This document shows positions 11,287 to 21,715 of a stretch of 64,000 bases of DNA, in pieces; positions within the stretch are counted from its first letter, which is position 1, and each line of letters starts with the position of its first letter. Source of the stretch: Arcuatula senhousia (lineage: Eukaryota > Mollusca > Bivalvia > Mytilida > Mytilidae); NCBI GenBank assembly GCA_963971305.1, contig OZ020308.1:25635275-25699274 (forward strand), given 5' to 3'. The translations under genes and the position numbers were made by a program. Below the pieces are notes generated by a model that saw only the letters and a program-made list of their open reading frames with translations, had not been told where the DNA came from and ran no database searches.

Positions 11287-11834
11287 ATACTATACTATAC
11301 TATACTATACTATACTATACTATACTATACTATACTATACTATACTATACTATACTATACTATACTATACTATACTATACTATACTATACTATACTATAC
11401 TATACTATACTATACTATACTATACTATACTATACTATACTATACTATACTATACTATACTATACTATACTATACTATACTATACTATACTATACTATAC
11501 TATACTATACTATACTATACTATACTATACTATACTATACTATACTATACTATACTATACTATACTATACTATACTATACTATACTATACTATACTATAC
11601 TATACTATACTATACTATACTATACTATACTATACTATACTATACTATACTATACTATACTATACTATACTATACTATACTATACTATACTATACTATAC
11701 TATACTATACTATACTATACTATACTATACTATACTATACTATACTATACTATACTATACTATACTATACTATACTATACTATACTATACTATACTATAC
11801 TATACTATACTATACTATACTATACTATACTATA
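11287..11834. repeat. Perfect TATAC pentamer array, ~110 copies
   Basis: About 548 bp of uninterrupted TATAC repeats. I see no variant base in nine consecutive sequence lines. Such purity suggests recent expansion or ongoing slippage. Confidence 0.95.
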
Positions 11835-11859
11835 TTTATCCCCGCGCTAGCGCGGAATG

Positions 11860-13545
11860 ATGCTTTGCTGTTCGATGTACGTACGTCCGTACGTCCGTAC
11901 GTATGGCGTTAATGTCCAGGATAATCTCTGTAACCACTGGGAGTAGAAAGATGAAATTTGGGTCATTGATTGCAATGTGGGTGGGGACTGTGCCGAAGGT
12001 TTCGGAATTTTGATAATGCCCCTAGGGGCTGGGCTGCATAGGTTGCCTAAGGGCACATTATTCCTTCGTCACGCAACTCCTCCCAGGTTATTTGGAATAC
12101 CGAACTGAAACTTGGCTCAGTAGTTACACTATGGATGTAGATTCTACCGAAGGTTTCAGAATTTTGATATGGCCCCTAGGGGCTGGGCTGCATAGGTAGC
12201 CTTAGGGCACATTCCTTCGTCACGCAACTCCTCCCATGTTATTTGGAATACGGAATTGAAACTTGGCTCAGTAGTTGCACTATGGATGTAGACTCTGCCG
12301 AAGGTTTCGGAATTTTGATATGGCCTCTAGGGGCGGGGCTGCTTAGTTAGCCTAAGGGTACATTATTCCTTCGTCACGCAACTTCTCCTAGGCTATTTGA
12401 AATATGGAACTGAAGCTTGGCTCAGTAGTTGCACTATAGATGTAGATTCTGCCGAAGGATTCGGAATTTTGATATGGCCTCTAGGGGCTGGGCTGCATAG
12501 TTAGCCTAAGGGCACATTATACATTCGTCACGAAACTCCTCCAAGGTTATTTGGAATACGGAACAGAAACTTGGCTTAGTAGTTGCACTATCGATGTAGA
12601 TTCTGCCAAAGGTTTCGGAATATTGATATGGCCCCTTGGGGCTGGGCTGCATAGATAGCCTAAGGGCACATTCCTTCGTCAAGCAACTGCTCCCAGGTTA
12701 TTTGGAATACTAAACTGAAACTTGGCTCAGTAGTTGCAATATGGATGTATATTCTGCCGAAGGTTTCAGAATTTCGATATGGCCCTAGGGGCTGGGCTGC
12801 ATAGTTAGCCTAAGGGCACATTGTTCCTTCGTCACGCAACTCCTCACAGGTTATTTGGAATATCGAACTGAAAATTAGCTCAGTAGTTGCACTATAGATG
12901 TAGATTCTGCTGAAGGTTTCGGAATTTCGATACTGCCCCTAGGGGCTGGGCTGCATAGATAGCCTAAGGGCGCATTCCTTCGTCACGCAACTCCTCCCAG
13001 GTTATTTGGAATACCAAACTGAAACTTGGCTCAGTAGTTGTACTTTGGATGTAGATTCTGCCGAAGGTTTTGAAACTAGGGGCTGGCCTGCATAGGTAGC
13101 CTCAGGGCACATTATTCCTTTGTCAAGCAACTTCTCCTAGGTTATTTCGAATATGGAACTGATACGTTGCTCAGTAGTTGCACTATGAATGTAGATTCTG
13201 CTGAAGGTTTCAGAGTTTTGATAATGTCCCTAGGAGCTGGGCTGCATAGGTAGCCTAAGGGCACATTATTCCTTTGTCAAGCAACTTCTCCCAGGTTATT
13301 TCGAATAATATATGGAACTGATACGTTTCTCAGTAGTTGCACTATGAATGTAGATTTTGCTGAAGGTTTCAGATTTTTGATAATGTCCCTAGGAGCTGGG
13401 CTGCATAGGTAGCCTAAGGGCACATTATTCCTTCATAACGCAACTCCTCAGCAGTTGCACTATGGATGTAGTGAGCCAAATGTTTCGTAATTTTGATAAT
13501 GCCCTTAGGGGTTGGGCTGCATAGATAGCCTAAGGGCACATTCCT
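11860..13545. repeat. 153-bp minisatellite, ~11 copies
   Basis: The unit runs CATTCCTTCGTCACGCAACT, TTATTTGGAATAC, CTTGGCTCAGTAGTTGCACT, GATGTAGATTCTGCCGAAGG and the palindrome CCCCTAGGGGC. Starts of CCCTAGGGGC occur near 12019, 12172, 12324, 12476, 12630, 12784 and 12936, i.e. every ~153 bp. Later copies (13070-13540) are more diverged. Reading frames across it are by-products of the repeat. Confidence 0.9.
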
Positions 13546-13736
13546 TTGTCATGCATAATTCTTTACATTATTATCACTCCTACTACAAGGGAGAAGTCTC
13601 ATATTAATACATATACATTTGATAGTATTAGTAATGCTCATTATAGGGATTTATTTCTTTCAATTATTTGCCCTTATACTATCAAACACCAGAGTAGTGC
13701 GGGGATATGCAGCGTGGCTGCTTCGACTAGTATATT

Positions 13737-13955
13737 ATATTATACTATAATACACTACACTACACTACACTACACTACACTACACTACACTACACTACAC
13801 TACACTACACTACCACACCACACCACACCACACCACAACACACCACACCACACTACATTATACTTCACTACACTACACTACACTACACTACACTACACTA
13901 CACTACACTACACTACACTACACTACACTATACTACACTACACTACACTACACTA
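13737..13955. repeat. CACTA pentamer array with CCACA core
   Basis: Long (ACACT)n tracts flank a central block of ACACC/CCACA variants. The 144-codon frame across it is purely repeat-encoded (Thr/His/Leu/Tyr). Confidence 0.9.
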
Positions 13956-14184
13956 TTGTAAATCTATAGAAATTAGATAAATAATATATTTTGTCTAGGG
14001 CAACTAGACCTGTTAGCTCAAAATTACTAAAAAGGTTTGTACCGGAAGCAAAGACAGAGATACAGACAGACGGTCGAGGTGATTTTAATATAGCCTATCT
14101 TTTACGAGTGGGGAAATAAATGACTAAACAAAGCCTTCTTTAAACTGACGCATATGTGCTCTAGTAAGCAGATAGTGTTTCTTA

Positions 14185-14438
14185 ACACAAATAAAATTAT
14201 GAAATTCAAGTAGTTTACCTTTGTGTTCTTTACAAACTGTTACGCAAAAACAGCTTAGTCGGCATTATTTTCACAAGGGTGAGGGCATTGTATTTCATAA
14301 CATATAGAAGGTTTTAAGAAAGAATAATCAAATATTTAAGCTCTTCATACAAGTCACGTCTCGTCAGTTTTGCGCTGCTCTTCGTAGCAGAAAGAATGAA
14401 AAATCTTGTATTCGTTGTGTTGTTGCTCAGCACCTGAG
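14185..14438 (+). pseudogene. Unit 2 promoter module and exon 1, nonsense
   Basis: The promoter module and 5'UTR match unit 3 closely. The ATG at 14396 reads MKNLVFVVLLLST and then TGA at 14435-14437, where unit 3 has TTG. A GTACGT donor follows at 14439. The TATA position reads CATATAGAAG, weaker than in unit 3. One codon from being intact; its last exon (15220) is also broken. Confidence 0.75.
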
Positions 14439-14718
14439 GTACGTTCATAGATCTCTTTATTTTATATCAGCTTAGTTATATGTTCGTGTTTCAAAGTGTT
14501 AAACTGTTTATTGTTGAATGTTCTTTTGTCTGTTAAAGTTATAGTTTGTGCAAAATTAGAACACAATTATGTTTTTGCACAAAACTCAAGTGAAAAGCAC
14601 TAAAATAGTTTCACGTGTAACTTCGCTCGGCGAAAACCAATTTATTCAACTCTTAAACTATAAAATCCTGGATCTATCCCCGCAGCCTTAGCGATATTTT
14701 GGGGAATTTAGGATAAAC

Positions 14719-14790
14719 ATTTGTGTTTTAACTGACGCAAAGTTTATAAACGGCGAACAGAGATTAATGGTTCCATTAAATACGGCACGG
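14719..14790 (+). pseudogene. Candidate middle exon, unit 2
   Basis: The 24-codon frame VLTDAKFINGEQRLMVPLNT is the partner of 7282-7353. The preceding GGAATTTAG could serve as an acceptor, but the join would be out of phase with exon 1. Unit 3 carries a ~100-bp deletion at exactly this point, joining GCGATATTT to GTTTTCTTTTTT. Confidence 0.3.
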
Positions 14791-14823
14791 TTCTTTTTTT
14801 TACATTTCAGACTTCTAACGGCA

Positions 14824-15032
14824 GTGACCGACCCTTTTAACATAGGGAGGGGCTTGATTTATTTCCCTAAAAAATATTTTGAATATGAATTTTGATTGAT
14901 TTCTGCTAAATGAAATAATTTAAATAAGGAATGAATTATTTAGACTTGTATTTAAAAATAAATATCCTAACCGCGCATTGCGCGTAATAAAAAATTTCTG
15001 ACCAGATCAAAAATGTTCAACGGTCGGTCTCT
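14824..15032. mobile_element. MITE family A, unit 2 copy
   Basis: Ends TGACCGACCCTTTTAACATA and CAACGGTCGGTCTCTT. Same intron position as in units 1, 3 and 4. Confidence 0.65.
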
Positions 15033-15219
15033 TATTTTTTTTATATATCTCTCATTTTTATTTTTCAACGCAAATGAAATTCAAGTAGCTTACGCTGGTT
15101 TAAATTTCCAAACTATTATACAATAACAGTCAGATATATTTACGCAAGAATGGGGACATTGTATTCTTTTTAAAACATACCTAGGATCTTTTTGTAATAT
15201 CCCAAGCATTATATTGTAA

Positions 15220-15376
15220 CTGTTTCCCTTGGACCTAGTGGAATGTTTGTTAGTTGCCAAAAATGGAAAAAAAAGATTGACGTGGTATTGTGGAAAGATC
15301 AGAATGATTATGCGTAGATCAGCCAGCTTCACTGTTGAAGAGGATCTTAATGGAAATCAGAAAGAAAAAATATAAC
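15220..15376 (+). pseudogene. Unit 2 last exon, lost acceptor and frameshift
   Basis: Where unit 3 has TATTGTAG before the exon, unit 2 has TATTGTAA, which destroys the acceptor. The frame reads VSLGPSGMFVSCQKWKKK and then shifts by a net +2 bases before the region equal to LCVDQP. It also meets a stop early. Clear pseudogene of the unit 3 exon. Confidence 0.75.
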
Positions 15377-15786
15377 TGATCGTAAAAAAATGAACATGTA
15401 TCAATTAAACTTCTTATAGAAATTTATATCTATCTTAAAGATTATATATTCACCCTTTTCTTGCAAATGTCATTCATCCAGCATATAAATTAATTACATG
15501 TATATATATGCTGTTTGCTTCGATAATATGTAATGCTACATGTAAGTACAAATTGAAAGCGGGTGTTCATAAACGGTAATTTTTGTAAAGGAAGGTAATA
15601 ACAAAATTTTCAGACCTGATCAATAATTTGATATGGGGGTCAACTTTGCGTTCTTTCATGGTGTTGTAAAATAAAAAATGAGATGATTGAAAATATTGGA
15701 AATATTAAATATATAAATACTATACTATACTATACTATACTTAATCTTTAGAAATTAAATAAATAATATCTTTTGTTTAGATCAAT

Positions 15787-16222
15787 CCCGCGGGGGCTAC
15801 TTCTTATATAATCAATGGTATGAGTGTGCAGCATTAAGGGTCTTTTTTTCAGGCATCAAGGTGCAGAACAGGGTTAAAAATTCAGCCCATCTGTTACCAA
15901 CAGGACTACAAATATGTGAAAATCAATTAGTTTTATCAGTTAAATAGAAATAAACATGAAATATAACATTAGAATGCTTCTAAAAATGAAAGTTCCTGAT
16001 TTGTTTCCGCTCAAAAAAGTTCTTCCCATTGTGAATTTCGTCTGAATGGCTATATATACAGTAAAATATATATCCAAAAGCCTTTTGACGAGGTCATAAC
16101 AGGGTATGATATAAAGTGTAAGCTGGTATGTTTTCGCAAATTTCTTTATACTAACAGGGTCCGGTTCAGAACAGACCAACGACACAGGTATACCATAAAT
16201 CATAGGCAAAAGCCCCCCTGGA
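15787..16222. mobile_element. MITE in the unit 3 upstream flank
   Basis: The ends GGGGGCTACTTCTTATATAA / ATCAATGGTATGAGTGTG and ACACAGGTATACCATAAATC / ATAGGCAAAAGCCCCC are inverted repeats of about 40 bp. It separates the unit 3 microsatellite from its GCAACTAGACCTGTTA flank. An 89-codon minus frame inside shows no family resemblance. Confidence 0.6.
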
Positions 16223-16521
16223 GAGCAACTAGACCTGTTACCTCATGATCACAAAAAAATTGTACCAGACGCAAAGACAGAGATACAGACGGACAGTCGA
16301 GGTGATTGTAATATAGCCCATCACTTACGAGTGGGGGACTAAATGACTATACAAAGTTTTCTTGAAACTGACGCTTGTTTGCTCAAGTAAACAGATAGTG
16401 TTTCTTGACACAAATGAAATTATGAAATTCAAGTAGCTTACCCTTGTGTCATTTTCCAATTCATTATGCAATTAAAGGTTAGTCAGCATTATTTACGCAA
16501 CGGTGAGGGCATCGTATTTCA

Positions 16522-16529
16522 TATATAAG
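16522..16529 (+). promoter_or_regulatory. TATA box of the unit 3 peptide gene
   Basis: TATATAAG lies 86 bases before the ATG and about 30 bases before GTTCGTCATACAAGTC, the likely transcription start and 5'UTR. Units 1 and 2 have weaker versions at the same place. Confidence 0.6.
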
Positions 16530-16607
16530 ATCTTTAGAAACAAATACTTAGGTTCGTCATACAAGTCAGGTCTCGTCAGTTTTGCGCTGCTCTTCTTAGA
16601 CGAAAGA

Positions 16608-18741
16608 ATGAAAAATCTTGTTTTCGTTGTGTTGTTGCTCAGCACCTTGGGTAAGTTCATATATCTCTTCATTTTATATCAGCTTAGTTATATGTTCGTG
16701 TTTCAACGCATGAAAACGTTTATTGTTGAATGTTGTTTTGTCTGTTAAAGTGATAGCTTGTGCAAAATTAGAACACAATTATGTTTTTGCACAAAACTCA
16801 AGTGAAGAGCACTAAAAAAGTTGCACGCCCAACATCGATCGCTCAGCGAAAACCAATTTATTCAACTCTCAAACTATAGAATTCTGGATCCTCACCTACA
16901 GCCTTAGCGATATTTGTTTTCTTTTTTTCATTTCGAACTTTCTAACCATAATAACTTTATGAATTTGATGCCATTTACATGAAGTGACCGGCCCTTTTAA
17001 CATAAAGGTGGGCTTGATTTATTTTCCTAAAAATAGCTTTGATTGATTTCTGTTAAAGAAATTAATTTTAATAAGGAAAAAAATATTTAGACTTGTATTT
17101 AAAAATGAATATCCTTTCTGCACACTGCGCGTTATAAGAGTTTTCTTACCTGAACAAAAAAAAAACGAAGCCCCCCTTTTGAAGTTCAATCACGTTGGGT
17201 TACTTCCTATATAAAGGTGTACGTGGAATTGCCAAGAATATAGGTAGTTTTTTTTTCGAAAATTTATATTAAAATGGGTTTTGTTTTTAGACAATTTTAT
17301 ATAAAAATGGACACGCATTTTAATTTTCATTGAAAAAAAATCTGGTCTCATATAAATATTGGTCATGTTTTGTCCATTTTTAAATAGATATGCCCCAAGA
17401 AATTCAGCATCAGCTATAAGCTGTGAGAAATAATCTTCATCCCTAATTAAATTTGGCAACAATTAAGAGCTAATTTATACATGTACAAATATTTAATGAA
17501 AGCAATAAATATAACTTAACTGTTTACTGAATATAAATATCGGTCATAAAATTGTTGATTTGATATAAATATCGGTAATAAAGTTGTTGATTTGATATAA
17601 ATATGGGTAATTGAATTGTCGATTTGATATAAATATGGGTCATGAAAATTGTCGCTTTTATATATATAAATTTGTTTAATTTTCATTGAAAAAAAATCTG
17701 GTCTCATATAAATATTGGTCATGTTTTATCCATTTTTAAATAGATATGCCCCAAGAAATTCAGCATCAGCTATAAGCTGTGAGAAATAATCTTCATCCCT
17801 AATTAAATTTGGCAACAATTAAGAGCTAATTTATACATGTACAAATATTTAATGAAAGCAATAAATATAACTTAACTGTTTACTGAATATAAATATCGGT
17901 CATAAAATTGTTGATTTGATATAAATATCGGTAAAAAAATTGTTGATTTGATATAAATATGGGTAATTGAATTGTCGATTTGATATAAATATGGGTCATG
18001 AAAATTGCCGCTTTTATATATATAAATTTGTTTAATTTTCATTAAAAAAATCTGGTCTCATATAAATATGGGTCATGTTTTGTTCATTTTTATATAGATA
18101 TGCCCATGGAATTCGGCATCAGCGATAAGCTGTGAGAAATAATCTTCATTCCTTATTAAATTTGGCAACAATTAAGAGCTAATTTATACATGTATTAATA
18201 TTTAAAGAAAATGATAAAAATAACTTTACAGTTTACTGAATATAAATATGGGTAATAAAATTGTTAATTTTATATAAATATGGGTAATGAAAATTGGAAA
18301 TTTTACATAGATATGGGTATTGAATTGAAATCGAAATGGTACATCCCCACCTAGAAAAACCAAACAAACCACCCCCTCCCCGGGATTTAATAGTCGGTCT
18401 CTTTAATCTAGGCCAAATCTCTCATTTTCATTTTTACACGCCAATGAAATTCAAGAAGCTTACCCTGGTTTAAATTTCCAAACTATTATACAATAACATT
18501 CAGAAATATTTACGCAAGATTGAGGACATTGTATTAATCTTAAAACATATCTAATATATTTTTGTAATATCCCAAGCATTATATTGTAGCTGTTTCTTTT
18601 GGACCAAGTGGAATGTTTGTTAGTTGCCAAGTGTGGAGAAAAGAGTGTCGTGGTATTGTGAAACGGTCAGGGAGATTATGCGTAGACCAACCAGATTCAC
18701 TGTTGAAGAGGATCTTAACGGAAATCAGAAAGAAAAAATAG
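16608..18741 (+). CDS. Small secreted cationic Cys peptide (two exons)
   Basis: This is the only intact copy of the tandem gene family. Exon 1 is 16608-16650 (MKNLVFVVLLLSTL plus one base) with a perfect GTAAGT donor at 16651. Exon 2 is 18590-18741, after TATTGTAG. Both junctions are phase 1, so the join makes Ala-15 and an open frame of 64 residues. Residues 1-15 form a signal peptide, with cleavage likely after T-L-A. The mature ~49 residues start VSFGPSG and carry three cysteines (27, 34, 45), about 12 Arg/Lys against 4 Asp/Glu, and a Lys-rich tail (ILTEIRKKK). I do not recognise the family; size, charge and secretion suggest a host-defence or signalling peptide. The segment IVKRSGRLCVDQPDSLLKRI loosely resembles the last strand and helix of chemokines, which may be chance. 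The start is fixed by conservation in units 1 and 2. An odd cysteine count leaves one unpaired or a dimer. The 1.9-kb intron holds a MITE and a satellite. Confidence 0.6.
16985..18403. mobile_element. MITE family A, unit 3 copy, split by an insertion
   Basis: The left part (16985-17189, from GTGACCGGCCCTTTTAACAT to CCCCCCTTTTGAAGTTCAA) and the right end (TAGTCGGTCTCTTT, 18390-18403) are separated by ~1.2 kb of satellite-like DNA (17190-18389). Confidence 0.6.
17190..18389. repeat. ~355-bp tandem repeat with ATATAAATATGGG sub-motifs
   Basis: TCTGGTCTCATATAAATAT starts at 17341, 17697 and 18051, i.e. periods of 356 and 354 bp, about 2.7 copies. Within each copy a ~30-bp motif, TTGATTTGATATAAATATGG, repeats four or five times. 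No coding content; frames here repeat the same peptide because of the repeat. It was inserted into a MITE inside the intron of the peptide gene. Confidence 0.75.
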
Positions 18742-18923
18742 AACTGGTCTTAAAAAATGAACATGTATCAATTACACTTCTTATAGAAATTTATTTCTAT
18801 CTGAAAGATTATATATTCACATTTTTCTTGCAAACGTCATTCATCTTGGATATAAATTAATTATATATAATGCTGTTTGTTTTTATTATATGAAATACTA
18901 GGTACAAATTGAAAGTGGGTGAT

Positions 18924-18929
18924 AATAAA
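18924..18929 (+). terminator. Poly(A) signal AATAAA of the peptide gene
   Basis: AATAAA lies 183 bases after the stop codon, within the flank conserved among units. Similar AATAAA/ATAAAA sites occur in the other units. Confidence 0.4.
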
Positions 18930-19044
18930 CGGTCCGTTTTGAATAAGAAGGTGATATTAAAACTTCAGACCTGGAATGATCAATAATTTGATATAGGAGT
19001 CAACTTTGCGTTGTTTCATGGTGTTGTAAAATAAAAACGAGATG

Positions 19045-19260
19045 ATTGGAAATATTGGAAATAAAGGTAATAACAAAACTACCGAACTTGAATGATCAAT
19101 CTCATAGTCCAGAGAAAATGACAAAAACAAATCAGTCATACCGGAGAATTGGTGGATCGCAATGGTCCTGACTTGGTACAGGCATTTCAAACGAAATGGT
19201 TGGTTTAACCAGGTTTTATGGCGCCAAACCTCCCACTTCCATTGCGATCTTCAAGTCCAT
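19045..19260 (-). pseudogene. Penelope-like 3' tail, first copy
   Basis: Nearly identical to 1095-1285: AAAGGTAATAACAAAACTAC, GAATTGGTGGATCGCAATGG and ACCAGGTTTTATGGCGCC. The minus-strand frame reads LKCLYQVRTIAIHQFSGMTD in the 1086-1331 copy. Confidence 0.6.
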
Positions 19261-19439
19261 AAAATATATGTAGTTACATAGAATAGTGTGACACTGTAAA
19301 ATTTTCTTAACCCATAATATATAGCGTAAAATAGTGTGACACTGTTAAATTTTCTTTTAATTAGGTTTGATAAGTCGAACATAATAGGACATCTAGGATA
19401 TGAAAATTATCATGAATAGAATACAGAAGCCTTTGTCTG

Positions 19440-19930
19440 AAACTTTGTTGTAATCTTTTATTTGAGAGAAACACAAAACCAGAAGAATTAAAGATCGCAA
19501 TGGTCCTGACTTGGTACAGGCACTTCCAAAGAAGTGGTGGGTTAAACCAGGTTTTATGGCGCCAAACCTCCCTCTTCCATTGCGATCTTAGGATCCGGTA
19601 ATGACCATAGAACACAACATAGTTGTGAGACACATTAGGGATATTGAGGTGATCATCTCAGTACAAAAGACCAGTCAAACACTAATTAAAACAATTTACT
19701 ATCATATCTTTTAACTCAATTTTGAACTTTTCTACTAGTGACTGATAACGAAGAAAGAATTTTTTTAGTGATCGTATGAGACGTATTTTCTTATAGCCCT
19801 GCTCCAAAAGTCGGTCACGAAGAAATCGGTGTCTGATCAAAACATCTGTGAAATGTGTGCAAGCTCTGGCATATCGAATACGTTGTGAAATACAAACACC
19901 GTATGCAGGAGAAGTAGGAAACCCATTTTT
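19440..19930 (-). pseudogene. Penelope-like 3' tail and RT end, second copy
   Basis: Matches 1190-1610 almost base for base, including the stretch equal to the RT C-terminus (QGYKKIRLIRS region), and ends within the IRYARAC region. It breaks at the same kind of point as the 1.1-1.9 kb copy, suggesting 5' truncation or segmental duplication. Confidence 0.65.
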
Positions 19931-20129
19931 GCTAAAATTTTATGTGCATCATGCTCTATATAAGCTTACACAATTAAGCCTTTTAATGTCCAATAAAGGT
20001 ACACATAATAACAAAGTTATCAACATTGGAGAATCGATGTCAATGTCCAAGACAAAACATGGAAAACATACCGGAAAAATTGCAATCATTTCTTCATATT
20101 GAAATAGCCCTGGAATCTCAGAGGCTTAT

Positions 20130-20176
20130 GCCAGACCTCTATATAACTACACTACACTATTCTACACTACACTACA
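20130..20176. repeat. ACACT microsatellite, unit 4 start
   Basis: An imperfect CACTA tract after ATAGCCCTGGAATCTCAGAG, the same context as in units 1 and 2. It marks the start of the fourth unit, whose promoter and exon 1 I cannot find. Confidence 0.7.
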
Positions 20177-20189
20177 ATTACACTTATCT

Positions 20190-21570
20190 TATGAGATAAA
20201 TGGTGTTGCGCACAGCTCTGTTAAGTAATTGATATAATATAGAATGGATATGGTGAGCTGCAAAGTTAGAAAGGGGTGTCCGTGTGCCAACAGTGACGAA
20301 AATCATCTTTTTAAAGCCGTTGACACCGGAAAATCCAGCATGGGGTTGAGCTGGAATCGAACCCATACTCTGTCATCTATGGCGACTTCGCCTGCACTAT
20401 GTCCAGCGCCCTAGACCACTAGACCACCTTGGCAAGATAAAAAAATCTAGCTTTCGGTTGCCTAATTAAGCCTCCTCGTAGACAATCTAAGGTTGTAACA
20501 CAGTACACGATGAACATTAGGTGGGTAGGGAGAGAAAGATAGAGAATTGGTCGGAACTGGTATAGTAATATAAGTATATATGAGATAAATGGTGTTGCGC
20601 ACAGCTCTGTTAAGTAATTGATAAAATATAGAATGGATATGGTGAGCTGCAAAGTTAGAAAGGGGTGTCCGTGTGCCAACAGTGACGAAAATCATCTTTT
20701 TAAAGCCGTTGACACCGGAAAATCCAGCATGGGGTTGAGCTGGAATCGAACCCATACTCTGTCATCTATGGCGACTTCGCCTGCACTGTGTCCAGCGCCC
20801 TAGACCACTAGAACACCTAGGCTAGATAAAAAATCTAGCTTTCGGTTGCCTAGTTAAGCCTCCTCGTAGACAATCTAAGGTTGTAACACAGTACACGATG
20901 AACATTAGGTGGGTAGGGAGAGAAAGATAGAGAATTGGTCGCAATTGGTATAGTAATATAAGTATATATGAGATACATGGTGTTGCGCACAGCTCTGTTA
21001 AGTAATTGATATAATATAGAATAGATATGGTGATCTGCAAAGTTAGAAAGGGGTGTCCGTGTGCCAACAGTGACGAAAATCATCTTTTTAAAGCCGTTGA
21101 CACCGGAAAATCCAGCATGGGGGTTGAGCTGGAATCGAACCCATACTCTGTCATCTATGGCGACTTCGCCTGCACTGTGTCCAGCGCCCTAGACCACTAG
21201 ACCACCTAGGCTAGATAAAAAATCTAGCTTTCGGTTGCCTAGTTAAGCCTCTTCGTAGACAATCTAAGGTTGTAACACAGTACACGATGAACATTAGGTG
21301 GGTCGGGAGAGAAAGATAGAGAATTGGTCGCAACTGGTATAGTAATATAAGTATATATGAGATAAATGGTGTTGCGCACAGCTCTGTTAAGTAATTGATA
21401 TAATATAGAATGGATATGGTGAGCTGCAAAGTTAGAAAGGGGTGTCCGTGTGCCAACAGTGACGAAAATCATCTTTTTAAAGCCGTTGACACCGGAAAAT
21501 CCAGCATGGGGTTGAGCTGGAATCGAACCCATACTCTGTCATCTATGGCGACTTCGCCTGCACTGTGTCC
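20190..21570 (-). repeat. 389-bp satellite made of a tRNA-derived SINE
   Basis: Starts of GGTGTTGCGCACAGCTCTGT at 20202, 20591, 20979 and 21368 give a period of ~389 bp, about 3.6 copies. On the minus strand each copy begins with a tRNA-like head: A box TGGTCTAGTGG (first copy 20416-20426) and a perfect B box GGTTCGATTCC (20353-20363; next copy 20742-20752). A SINE body follows (AGCTCAACCCCATGCTGG ... GGCACACGGACACCCC). Each unit also holds ~190 bp of shared flank, so a locus containing one SINE was amplified as a block. Reading frames across it are repeat artefacts. Confidence 0.75.
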
Positions 21571-21679
21571 AGCGCCCTATGGGTTCGATTCCAGCTCAAC
21601 CCCATGCTGGATTTTCCGGTGTCAACGGCTTTAAAAAGATGATTTTCGTCACTGTTGGCACACGGACACCCCTTTCTAA
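21432..21679. repeat. 102-bp-arm inverted repeat ending the SINE array
   Basis: The last SINE segment (21432-21533) is followed after 44 bp by its exact reverse complement (21578-21679). The second arm holds a plus-strand B box GGTTCGATTCC. It looks like a fold-back template switch at the array end. Confidence 0.85.
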
Positions 21680-21715
21680 TTAGATACCCGCGAAAAAACC
21701 TACGTTATATACGGT

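Larger units (their letters stand above)
11036..13736. mobile_element. Composite microsatellite/minisatellite element (pearl/Helentron-like?)
   Basis: The parts in order are: ~240 bp of unique sequence ending in a perfect hairpin CGCTCCC-TTT-GGGAGCG (11268-11284); the TATAC array; a second perfect palindrome CCGCGCTAGCGCGG (11842-11855); and a 153-bp core-repeat array (to ~13545). A ~150-160-bp core repeat beside a microsatellite and terminal hairpins is the known layout of bivalve pearl elements, which are related to Helentrons. No helicase frame is present. It interrupts the pentamer tract of unit 2. Confidence 0.4.

Noticed and set aside
13546..13980. 144-codon open frame
   Set aside because: It runs through a CACTA microsatellite and encodes a simple Thr/His/Leu/Tyr repeat; no codon or domain evidence.
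15940..16209. 89-codon minus frame as a gene
   Set aside because: It sits wholly inside a MITE with no recognisable domain and no splice or poly(A) context.
20345..20432. Possible tRNA gene (A and B boxes)
   Set aside because: The spacing is tRNA-like but no acceptor stem or cloverleaf can be drawn; it is the head of a SINE.
20419..21634. Several 60-97-codon frames on both strands
   Set aside because: They recur with the 389-bp satellite and include the SINE head; repeat artefacts, not genes.
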